12,088 nucleotides of DNA, from assembly GCA_035656335.1 (NCBI GenBank), contig DASRSS010000194.1, positions 1 through 12,088 of the forward strand, read 5' to 3'. Shown piece after piece: positions 1-5,373 of the stretch; the stretch's first letter is position 1; each line of letters opens with the position of its first letter. This DNA comes from DASRSS01 sp035656335. Its GTDB lineage: Bacteria; Actinomycetota; Actinomycetes; Mycobacteriales; Jatrophihabitantaceae. A program made the position numbers and the translations under genes. Under the pieces are notes generated by a model. It was not told where the DNA came from and did no database searches. It saw only the letters and a program-made list of their open reading frames with translations.

Positions 1-386
1 TCGGCGCGCGCGCCCGCACCGATTTCGACTGGAACGGCGTGCACGTGCCGGGTGGCCGGCTCGTGCTGCTGGACGTCGACGGCACGTTGCACGACCCGGA
101 CCTGTGGCACGCGCCCGAGGAGTTCGATCCGAACCGCTTCGCCGGACGCGAGCCCGACCCGTTCACGCTCATCCCGCAGGGCGGTGGCGAGGTGACGACC
201 GGGCACCGCTGCCCGGGCGAACGCGTGACGATCGAGCTGATCAAGACCGCGGTGCGCATGCTGACGTCGCTGAGCTACGACCTGCCGCCGCAGGACCTGC
301 GGATGCGACTGGGGCGGATGCCCAGCCGCCCGCGCAGCGGCGTGGTGATCGAGCACGTCCGTCCGCGCATCGCCGAGCCGCGCTGA
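1..386 (+). CDS. CYP152-type cytochrome P450 (fatty-acid peroxygenase family), C-terminal part
   Basis: The frame is open from base 3 to the TGA at 384-386; the start lies outside the window. The visible ~127 residues are the P450 C-terminus. They run from the segment before the meander (DFDWNGVHVPGG, then DGTLHDPDLWHAPEEFDPNRF) into the heme-binding loop IPQGGGEVTTGHRCPGE, with the proximal heme-ligand cysteine at codon 210-212. The IPQGGG...GHRCPGE signature and the tail (YDLPPQDL...RSGVVIEHV) resemble CYP152 enzymes (P450 BS-beta, SP-alpha, OleT) rather than monooxygenase P450s, whose loop is usually FGxGxHxCxG. Family members use hydrogen peroxide to hydroxylate or decarboxylate fatty acids in the cytoplasm without a redox partner. 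The substrate-anchoring Arg of the I helix is off-window, so the reaction cannot be decided. It ends 9 bp from the stop of the convergent next gene. Confidence 0.88.
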   Translation, partial: GARARTDFDWNGVHVPGGRLVLLDVDGTLHDPDLWHAPEEFDPNRFAGREPDPFTLIPQGGGEVTTGHRCPGERVTIELIKTAVRMLTSLSYDLPPQDLRMRLGRMPSRPRSGVVIEHVRPRIAEPR

Positions 387-395
387 CCAAGGCGG

Positions 396-947
396 CTACT
401 TCGCCAGGCCGAGCCGGTCGGCGAGGAACAGGAACGCGGCGGCGTGGTCGTTGCCCGCGGTCCGCTCGCGCAGCTGCGTCCAGTCCAGCTGCTCGCGCAC
501 GGCCCGCACGGACGCGAGCAGCGGCGCGAAGTCGCAGTAGTGGTCCGAGAGCGCGCCCAGCTTGTGCACCAGCACCTCGGTGGCCGGCAGCACCGGCATC
601 CGCACCGACAGCACCTCGAGCACCTCGGCGCATTCGAGCATCGCGGGTTCGACGGGCACACCGCCGGCGCGGTGCAGCAGGTCCACGACCACGCCGTCGG
701 TCTGCAGCTTCAGCAGCCAGTCCTCCGGCGGGCGCCGCGCGACGAGGCCTTCGGCGGCCAGTCCGGACGCGATCGCGTCGACATCCCGCTCGGCGACGAT
801 GAAGTCGACGTCGTGCTGCGACTCGGGACCGCCCCGCGCCCACAGCGCGTAGCTGCCGGTCAGCGCGAACGGCAGGCCGACCTGCTTGAGCGCGGACGCC
901 GTCCGCTTCAGGGCTGCCCGCAACGCGTCCGGCGTCGGTTCGCTCAT
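396..947 (-). CDS. Nucleotidyltransferase-fold protein (183 aa)
   Basis: A small protein with a minimal polymerase-beta-type nucleotidyltransferase core. The helical N-terminus leads into LTGSYALWA (Gly31-Ser32), then HDVDFIV with the acidic pair Asp46 and Asp48, and a third acidic residue Asp89 in VVVDLLH. This is the metal-binding triad of the fold. The C-terminal half (about 115-183) is helical. Such proteins transfer nucleotides to small molecules, RNA or proteins, and some are antitoxin- or toxin-like; nothing here fixes the substrate. The chosen ATG (MSEPTP) is the one ahead of the conserved part. An in-frame ATG 30 bp further upstream would run into the divergent neighbour. No HEPN or AbiEi-type partner is adjacent, so a toxin-antitoxin role is unsupported. 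Its start codon lies 17 bp from that of the divergent phosphodiesterase-like gene, so the two must share or overlap control regions. Confidence 0.8.
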   Translation of the reverse strand: MSEPTPDALRAALKRTASALKQVGLPFALTGSYALWARGGPESQHDVDFIVAERDVDAIASGLAAEGLVARRPPEDWLLKLQTDGVVVDLLHRAGGVPVEPAMLECAEVLEVLSVRMPVLPATEVLVHKLGALSDHYCDFAPLLASVRAVREQLDWTQLRERTAGNDHAAAFLFLADRLGLAK

Positions 948-964
948 TGGGTAAGCCTGCCCAC

Positions 965-1750
965 ATGCGACTGGCAACTTTCAACATCCTGCACGGGCGT
1001 TCCCCCGTCGACGGCGAGGTCGATCTGGACCGCTTCGCCACCGCCGTCCAGGAGTTGGACGCCGACGTGCTCGCGCTGCAGGAGGTCGATCGGGACCAGC
1101 CGCGCTCGCTGCTCGCGGACCTGACCGCGGTCGCCGCAGACGCCATGGGCGCGCAGTCGCACCGGTTCGTGGCCGCGCTGGCCGGCACGCCCGGCGCCAC
1201 CTGGATGGCCGCCACCGGCGACGAGCAGCCCGGCACCGCCGCGTACGGAGTCGCGTTGCTGTCGCGCTACCCGGTGCACTCGTGGCAGGTGATCCGGCTC
1301 CCCCCGCTGCGGGTGCGCTTCCCGATGTGGTCGCGCGGCGCCGGACGCGTGATCATCGTCAACGAGGAGCCGCGGGTTGCCGTGGCCGGACTCGTCGCGA
1401 CGCCGCACGGGGACGTGACGTGCGCGTGCACGCACCTGTCCTTCGTGCCCGGATGGAACGTGCTGCAACTGCGCCGGCTGCGGCGCGACCTGGCCTCGCT
1501 GCCCGAGCCGCTCGTCCTCATGGGTGACCTGAACATGTCCGGGCGGCGGCCCGCACGCCTCACCGGCTACCGCGCGCTGGCCGAGGCCCCGACGTTCCCG
1601 GCTGGGGCGCCGACGCGCCAGCTCGACCACATCCTGCTGCGGGGTTCGCTGCCATCCCCGGGCGGAGCGGGAGCCGTCCGGGCCGTCGAATCGCCGCAGC
1701 TGCCGCTGTCCGACCACCGGCCGCTCCTCGCCGACCTGACCGAGGTTTGA
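965..1750 (+). CDS. Endonuclease/exonuclease/phosphatase family protein (261 aa)
   Basis: A complete EEP-fold metal-dependent phosphoesterase. The family motifs appear in order: RLATFNILHG with Asn7, LALQEVD with the metal-binding Glu40, YGVALLSR near residue 95, the catalytic His157 in CTHLSF, GDLN with Asp188 and Asn190, LDHILL at 220-225, and LSDHRPL with Ser249-Asp250-His251. All catalytic positions are kept, so it should be active on a phosphodiester or phosphomonoester. The family includes DNA-repair exonucleases, sphingomyelinases and inositol phosphatases, and the exact substrate cannot be read from sequence. No signal peptide is visible, so it is probably cytoplasmic. The ATG at 965 begins directly with the conserved first strand; a TTG 18 bp upstream would overlap the divergent gene. 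There is no good Shine-Dalgarno, only GGGTAA ending 10 nt before the ATG. Confidence 0.9.
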   Translation: MRLATFNILHGRSPVDGEVDLDRFATAVQELDADVLALQEVDRDQPRSLLADLTAVAADAMGAQSHRFVAALAGTPGATWMAATGDEQPGTAAYGVALLSRYPVHSWQVIRLPPLRVRFPMWSRGAGRVIIVNEEPRVAVAGLVATPHGDVTCACTHLSFVPGWNVLQLRRLRRDLASLPEPLVLMGDLNMSGRRPARLTGYRALAEAPTFPAGAPTRQLDHILLRGSLPSPGGAGAVRAVESPQLPLSDHRPLLADLTEV

Positions 1751-1811
1751 CGCCCGACGGCTGCGGGAAGGCTCGCCCAGCCCCCCGAACCCCGGTAGAG
1801 GACTGGTTGAG

Positions 1812-2564
1812 ATGCGACTGGCCAACAGCACCGTTCTCGTCACCGGAGCGAGCGGTGGGATCGGGGCGGAGACGGCGCGCGTGCTCGCCGACCGCGGCGC
1901 GGACGTCGTGCTGCACGGGCGCAACCGCGAGCTGCTCGACGTCCTCGCCGCCGAGCTCGCCGCGCCGGTCGTGGCCGCGGACCTGTCCACGCGGGCCGGC
2001 GTCGACGAGCTGATCGCCGGGGTACGCTCGCTCGCCGGGTCGGTGGACGCGGTCGTGCACTGCGCCGGCGTCGGCTGGCGCGGCGACGTCACCGCCATGA
2101 GCGCAGACGACATCGCACGGCTGATCGCGGTGAACCTGCACGCGCCGATCCAGCTGACCCGCGCGTTCCTGCCGTCGATGCGCGCGTCCGGCCGCGGGCA
2201 CCTGGCGTTCGTCGGCTCGATCGCCGGCCTGACCGGCGTGTGCCACGAAGCGGTGTATTCGGCGGGCAAGGCCGGGCTGGACGCGTTCGCCGAGAGCCTG
2301 CGCATGGAGCTGGCCGGCAGCGGCGTCGGGGTGTCGACGCTCAGCCCGGGCGCGGTCGACACCGGCTTCTGGACGGCACGCGGCACCGAGTACCACCGCC
2401 GCATCCCGCGTCCTGTCGGGCCGCACCGCGTCGCGCGCCTGCTGGTCGCCGACATCGAGCACGAACGCTCCAACCGGATCGTGCCGCGGTGGCTCGCGCT
2501 CGCGCCGTTCACGCGGGCGCTCGCCCCGTCCGCGTACCGTCACCTGGCCACCCGCTTCGGCTGA
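1812..2564 (+). CDS. Classical short-chain dehydrogenase/reductase (250 aa)
   Basis: A complete SDR with a Rossmann fold. It has the cofactor loop TGASGGIG at 11-18, the adenine-pocket Asp57 (AADLS), CAG at 84-86 in place of the usual NAG, Asn108, and catalytic Ser136, Tyr149 and Lys153 (YSAGK), then PG at 179-180. An Arg at 37 after the second strand (LHGRNRE) favours NADP(H) over NAD(H), which is an inference. The C-terminal 30 residues (VPRWLALAPFTRALAP) are amphipathic to hydrophobic, as in DltE-like SDRs that lie near the membrane. The substrate is unknown. The ATG is supported by AGAGGA at 1797-1802 with a 9-nt spacer. It lies 61 bp after the EEP gene on the same strand, so it could be co-transcribed or have its own promoter; a CGGTAG motif ends 13 nt before the ATG. 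Confidence 0.92.
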   Translation: MRLANSTVLVTGASGGIGAETARVLADRGADVVLHGRNRELLDVLAAELAAPVVAADLSTRAGVDELIAGVRSLAGSVDAVVHCAGVGWRGDVTAMSADDIARLIAVNLHAPIQLTRAFLPSMRASGRGHLAFVGSIAGLTGVCHEAVYSAGKAGLDAFAESLRMELAGSGVGVSTLSPGAVDTGFWTARGTEYHRRIPRPVGPHRVARLLVADIEHERSNRIVPRWLALAPFTRALAPSAYRHLATRFG

Positions 2565-2570
2565 TCCGGT

Positions 2571-2597
2571 GTTTGACCCGCGGACGCGGCCGGGTAG
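2571..2597 (+). promoter_or_regulatory. Putative SigB/SigF-type promoter upstream of the STAS-like gene
   Basis: GTTT at 2571-2574, 17 nt of spacer, then GGGTAG at 2592-2597. The general-stress sigma factors of actinobacteria (Streptomyces SigB group, mycobacterial SigF) recognise GTTT-N15-17-GGGTA[T/C], so only the last base differs. Transcription would begin around 2603-2605, just before the GTG at 2607, giving a leaderless or nearly leaderless mRNA. This fits the absence of any Shine-Dalgarno there. A promoter of the stress-sigma type ahead of a partner-switching-type gene is biologically coherent. Confidence 0.5.
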
Positions 2598-2606
2598 CCC
2601 GTCAGC

Positions 2607-2954
2607 GTGCATACCTGTTTCAGAGCGACCGATGCCTATCCGCAGGTCGACGACGCGGTCATCGACCTCGACCTCGACGGGCCGCGCGCGACGCTGATCG
2701 CGTCCGGTCGGCTCGGCCCTCGCTCGGCGGGCGTGCTGCGCACGATGCTCGACGCCCTGGACGCGGTGCCCTCCCCCATCCACGTCAAGGCCGACGGCGT
2801 CCGCGAGGTCGCGGACGAGTTCGTGTCCGCGCTGTGCGAGGCGCAGGTGCGGCGCCATCACCTCGAGCTGCCGGGCCTCGTCCTCGACGACGCCGACGGA
2901 AACCGTGGCGCGGCGGTGCTGAGCGCCGCGGTCCCTTCCATCCTCCCGGCGTAA
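2607..2954 (+). CDS. Small STAS-like protein (115 aa), function uncertain
   Basis: A short soluble protein with a GTG start and no Shine-Dalgarno; the start is supported by the promoter match just upstream. The order of segments resembles a divergent STAS domain. A strand (ATLIASGRL, 28-36) is followed by a helix (SAGVLRTMLDAL, 40-51), a strand (PIHVKADGVREV, 57-68), a helix (ADEFVSALCEAQVRR, 69-83) and a strand (LPGLVLDD, 88-95). The usual phosphorylation loop (D-S-S/T-G) is not present: the equivalent position reads EVADEFVSAL, with the nearest Ser at 74. It therefore may bind a partner without being switched by phosphorylation, or may not be STAS at all. Its neighbour 80 bp downstream is a clear STAS protein, which supports the assignment by context. 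There are no membrane segments. Confidence 0.6.
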   Translation: MHTCFRATDAYPQVDDAVIDLDLDGPRATLIASGRLGPRSAGVLRTMLDALDAVPSPIHVKADGVREVADEFVSALCEAQVRRHHLELPGLVLDDADGNRGAAVLSAAVPSILPA

Positions 2955-3034
2955 CTGGCAGCTTGTCTGGATGCAGCTTTTGCCGCTATGGCGTTCCGCC
3001 AACCCGGGGTTAGCTTGACCCGGTAAGGAGGGTC

Positions 3035-3403
3035 ATGACGGAGATCGTGCGGCGCCTGGTCGACGGCAGCGGAACGCTGGTCGTCACAATCGGGGGTGCG
3101 CACGACGATGCAACCGTCTCCGCCAGCGGCGAGTTCGACCTGACGAACAGCGGGGACATCGCCGCGATCCTCGCCGAGCGACTGCGAGCCGGCGCACGCT
3201 CGGTGCGGCTCGACCTGTCCGGCGTGACGTTCGTGGACGCCACTGCGGTGAGCGCGATCGTGCAAGCGCGGGCGCTGTACGACGCGCGCTGCGCCACGCT
3301 GCGCATCGCCGGGCAGCGCGGGATCGTCGCGCGGGTGCTGGCGCTGAGCGGCATTCGCTCCGCCGCGCCGGCTCAGTTCAGCGCGGCCTCGGCCGGGTCC
3401 TGA
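3035..3403 (+). CDS. STAS-domain protein, anti-anti-sigma factor-like (122 aa)
   Basis: A single STAS domain. It has TVSASGEFDLTNSGDIAAIL (27-46), a helix to about 52, then the core motif VRLDLSGVTFVDATAVSAIV (57-76), and a C-terminal helix-strand-helix to about 108. In SpoIIAA/RsbV proteins the core motif ends D-S-S-G, and the second Ser is phosphorylated by an anti-sigma kinase. Here Asp68 is kept, the first Ser is Ala69, the phospho-acceptor position is Thr70, and Gly is Ala71. Switching through Thr phosphorylation is possible but not shown. Such proteins bind anti-sigma kinases in the cytoplasm and release sigma factors of the SigB/SigF group. The ATG follows AAGGAGG at 3025-3031, with a short 3-nt spacer. 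The final 31 bp overlap the convergent ANTAR gene. No kinase or sigma gene is in view. Confidence 0.88.
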   Translation: MTEIVRRLVDGSGTLVVTIGGAHDDATVSASGEFDLTNSGDIAAILAERLRAGARSVRLDLSGVTFVDATAVSAIVQARALYDARCATLRIAGQRGIVARVLALSGIRSAAPAQFSAASAGS

Positions 3404-4128
3404 CCGGACTCGACGACCCGGACAGCCAGCTCGCGCAGCTTGAGGTGGTGCCGCTGCGACACCGCCACCAGTTCGGCGAAGGCCTGCTCCGACGTGATGC
3501 GACGCCGTTCCATCAGGATCCCGCAGGCCTGCCCGATCACCTGTCGCGTGTCGATGGCCCTGCGCAGGTTGTCCATCTTGTCGGCGTACGCGAGCGCCAT
3601 GCCGGCACGCGCGGCGAATATCGGTAGCACCAGCTCACTGACCTCGCTGAGCGCGTGTGGCTCGGTCGCGTAGACCGTCAGGGCGCCGCGCGCGCTGCGC
3701 CCGACCGCGAGCTCGCAGGCCAGCAGGCAGCGCATCCCCGCCGCAGTGGCGGCGGCCGCGAACTCCGGCCACCGCGCGTCGGCGGCCAGGTCGTCACACC
3801 GCACCGCGCCCATGCCCGCGACGACGTCGAGCAGCGGGCCGGCGCCGGCGGCGAACTGCGCCGTCTCGCACTCGCGCGCCGCCTCGGCCGTCGCGGCGAC
3901 ACAACCGGGCTCGTCGCCCGCCAACGACACGGCGGCCTGCTCGGCTCCCGGAACGAGCCGGAGCACCAGCTCCAGCACCCGGCCGGCCATCGTCTCCGCA
4001 CAGTCGTCGGTGCGTACCTGCGCGGCGAGATCCGCCCGGGCCAGCAGCAGCAGCCTGGTCAGCGCGGCCTCGGCAGCGCCGGCGCGGGCGTCGTCGGTCG
4101 TGGCGTCGCGCTCGGCGGACGTGGTCAC
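3373..4128 (-). CDS. GAF-ANTAR domain regulator (putative RNA-binding antiterminator, 251 aa)
   Basis: The N-terminal part (about 20-182) reads as a GAF sensor domain. The C-terminal 186-242 is an ANTAR domain: NLRRAIDTRQVIGQACGILMERRR, then EQAFAELVAVSQRHHLKLRELAVRVV. It contains the conserved Ala, the GILM motif, the AF..L motif and the Leu-Arg-Glu-Leu-Ala helix. ANTAR proteins bind paired hexaloop hairpins in nascent RNA and block termination, usually as dimers formed on signal input through the sensor domain. The GTG at 4126-4128 is preferred because AGGAG (4136-4140) lies 7 nt upstream; an ATG 90 bp further upstream would add a low-complexity extension and cover the leader region. The gene converges on the STAS gene with a 31-bp overlap. 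Its leader may form a structure that hides this Shine-Dalgarno. The GAF ligand is unknown; Cys residues occur at 43, 76, 87, 111, 134 and 138, but no clear metal motif. Confidence 0.9.
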   Translation of the reverse strand: MTTSAERDATTDDARAGAAEAALTRLLLLARADLAAQVRTDDCAETMAGRVLELVLRLVPGAEQAAVSLAGDEPGCVAATAEAARECETAQFAAGAGPLLDVVAGMGAVRCDDLAADARWPEFAAAATAAGMRCLLACELAVGRSARGALTVYATEPHALSEVSELVLPIFAARAGMALAYADKMDNLRRAIDTRQVIGQACGILMERRRITSEQAFAELVAVSQRHHLKLRELAVRVVESGQDPAEAALN

Positions 4129-4137
4129 CGGCGAACT

Positions 4138-4219
4138 CCTGACAGGAACGAGATGATCAACGCGCGGCTGACGGGACGGTCGACGACGACCGCCCGTGTC
4201 CGCCTGGCTTCCTGTCAAG
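4138..4219 (-). promoter_or_regulatory. Leader inverted repeat that could pair with the ANTAR gene ribosome-binding site
   Basis: Read on the minus strand, CTTGACAGGAA (4219-4209) can pair with TTCCTGTCAGG (4148-4138): 11 bp with one G-U. The inner 9 bp are a perfect inverted repeat across a 60-nt loop. The downstream arm includes the first three bases of the AGGAG Shine-Dalgarno (4140-4136) of the GTG-started ANTAR gene. The upstream arm contains the TGA stop (4217-4215) of a possible leader peptide. A GTTGATCAT direct repeat is also present on this strand (4257-4249 and 4161-4153). The function is inferred; only the base complementarity is seen. Confidence 0.4.
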
Positions 4220-4250
4220 CCCGCGCGAGCTTACTGTGAGCCGGTTGCAT
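4215..4250 (-). CDS. Possible leader peptide MQPAHSKLARA (11 aa)
   Basis: This tiny frame begins at ATG 4250-4248 and stops at TGA 4217-4215. Its support is a near-perfect Shine-Dalgarno, AGGAGGT (4267-4261), upstream. The spacer from AGGAGG to the ATG is 11 nt, a little long. An in-frame TTG at 4256-4254 gives a 5-nt spacer and a 13-residue product. It sits 42 nt after the stop of the F420 oxidoreductase gene and ends 87 nt before the ANTAR start on the same strand, so it is between two genes of a likely shared transcript. The peptide has no run of one regulatory amino acid, so classical amino-acid attenuation is not indicated. The stop codon lies in one arm of the inverted repeat facing the ANTAR ribosome-binding site, so translation could open that structure. 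A strong Shine-Dalgarno with nothing else to serve is the main argument. Confidence 0.4.
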   Translation of the reverse strand: MQPAHSKLARA

Positions 4251-4291
4251 GATCAACAACACCTCCTGGGGTGACGTGAGCCGGGTCGCAC

Positions 4292-5260
4292 TCAGGCGCG
4301 CAGCTTCGGCAGCACGTGGTCGCGGTAGAAGTCGAAGAAGCCGTGGACGTCGGTCTCGCGTTCGCGTCCACCCATCTGCGAGATGTAGATCTCGTCGTAG
4401 CCCGCCTCGGCATACGGCCGGAACGCATCGAGATGGCGGTCGAGGTCGGCGCCGTACGCGATGGAGTCGCGGGTCATGTCCTCGCTCACCAGCTCGCTCG
4501 CCTGCTCGAAGTGCTTCGGGCTCGGCAGCACCTGCGACAGCTCGCCGGGCAGGCCCGAGTTGGCCCACAGCCGGTGCGCGGTCGCCACCGCGGCGTCGTC
4601 GTCGGTTCCCCAGCAGACCTTGTAGCCGGCCTGGGTGGGCTTGTCGCCGCCGCCGGATTCGCGCCAGAGGGACAGCATGTCCTTGTCGGGCATGGTGCTG
4701 ATGTAGCCGTCGCCGATGCGCGCGGCCAGCTGGGTCGCCTTCGGGCCGAAACCGGACAGATAGATCGGTGGCGGCTGGTCCGGCATCGTGTAGATGCGGG
4801 CGTGCTCGACCGTATAGTGCTTGCCCTCGAACGTGACGAACTCCCCGTTCCAGAGCTGGCGGATCACGTCGACGGCCTCCTCCAGCATCTCCAGCCGGCG
4901 GTCGATGCCCGGGAACCGCGAGCCGAGGACGTGCTCGTTCAGCGCCTCGCCGGACCCGAGCCCGAGCACGAACCGTCCGTTCAGCAGCACCGCGCTCGTC
5001 GCCGCCGCCTGGGCGATGACGGCCGGATGGATGCGCATGGTCGGACAGGTGACGGCCGTGGTGACCGGCAGCGAGCAGACCTGCGACACCGCGCCGATCA
5101 GCGACCAGACGAACGGGCTCTGGCCCTGCTCGTCGTTCCACGGATGGAAGTGGTCGGAGATCCACAGCGCCTCGAACCCCGCGCGCTCGGCCAGCTGCGC
5201 CTGCTCGACCAGCTCGGCCGGCGTGTACTCCTCGCAGGACAGGAAGTATCCGATTCGCAT
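4292..5260 (-). CDS. F420-dependent LLM-class oxidoreductase, Fgd-like (322 aa)
   Basis: A luciferase-like (LLM) TIM-barrel enzyme that uses coenzyme F420. It resembles the F420-dependent glucose-6-phosphate dehydrogenase family along its length: MRIGYFLSCEEYTPAEL at the N-terminus, WISDHFHPW with Asp36, His37 and Trp41 (catalytic His40 and Trp44 in Fgd), GLGSGEALNEHVLG with Glu105 (Fgd Glu109), then RQLWNGEFVTFEGKHYTVEHARIY and PPPIYLSGFGPKATQLAARIGDGYI. The active-site residues are kept, so a hydride transfer between an alcohol or sugar substrate and F420 is likely; whether the substrate is glucose-6-phosphate cannot be decided by eye. Soluble and cytoplasmic. The start at 5260 matches the family's N-terminus; an ATG at 5284 would add 8 residues, and neither has a strong Shine-Dalgarno. 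It is divergent from ctaD and may head a transcript that continues into the leader peptide and ANTAR gene. Confidence 0.9.
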   Translation of the reverse strand: MRIGYFLSCEEYTPAELVEQAQLAERAGFEALWISDHFHPWNDEQGQSPFVWSLIGAVSQVCSLPVTTAVTCPTMRIHPAVIAQAAATSAVLLNGRFVLGLGSGEALNEHVLGSRFPGIDRRLEMLEEAVDVIRQLWNGEFVTFEGKHYTVEHARIYTMPDQPPPIYLSGFGPKATQLAARIGDGYISTMPDKDMLSLWRESGGGDKPTQAGYKVCWGTDDDAAVATAHRLWANSGLPGELSQVLPSPKHFEQASELVSEDMTRDSIAYGADLDRHLDAFRPYAEAGYDEIYISQMGGRERETDVHGFFDFYRDHVLPKLRA

Positions 5261-5373
5261 GGGCCGGTTCTGCCCGGGCCGCATACCGGGCTAAACGCCC
5301 ACCGGCCCGCGCCACACACCGCCCGCCCGGGGCGGAGTGAGATCAGCGTGCAATTGGGTAGGACCGAGGCAAC
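5261..5373. promoter_or_regulatory. Divergent intergenic control region between the F420 oxidoreductase and ctaD
   Basis: This 113-bp gap must hold the promoters of both the minus-strand F420 oxidoreductase gene and the plus-strand ctaD-formate dehydrogenase operon. On the plus strand GGGTAG at 5356-5361 ends 12 nt before the ctaD ATG, with only a poor upstream box (GTGA at 5337-5340, spacer 15). On the minus strand CGGTAT (5288-5283) could play the same part for the oxidoreductase. A perfect GC hairpin, CCGCCC (5319-5324), loop of 5, GGGCGG (5330-5335), lies in the middle and could be an operator, or chance in GC-rich DNA. A weak Shine-Dalgarno, GAGG at 5366-5369, precedes ctaD. Confidence 0.35.

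Noticed and set aside
396..947. Toxin-antitoxin role for the nucleotidyltransferase-like protein
   Set aside because: No HEPN, AbiEi or other partner gene is adjacent; the neighbours are a P450 and a divergent phosphoesterase.
944..3002. Two long minus-strand frames antisense to the phosphoesterase, SDR and STAS-like genes
   Set aside because: Low-complexity Arg/Pro/Ser translation without domains; the plus-strand genes keep complete catalytic motifs.
2989..3021. Two small hairpins before the STAS gene (TGGCG/CGCCA and GGGTTA/TGACCC)
   Set aside because: Stems of only 5-6 bp (one with a G-U), no U-run, and common by chance at this GC content; not enough to call a terminator or riboswitch.
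4129..4218. N-terminal extension of the ANTAR protein from an upstream ATG
   Set aside because: The extra 30 residues are Arg/Pro-rich with no domain, and the internal GTG has AGGAG at ideal distance.
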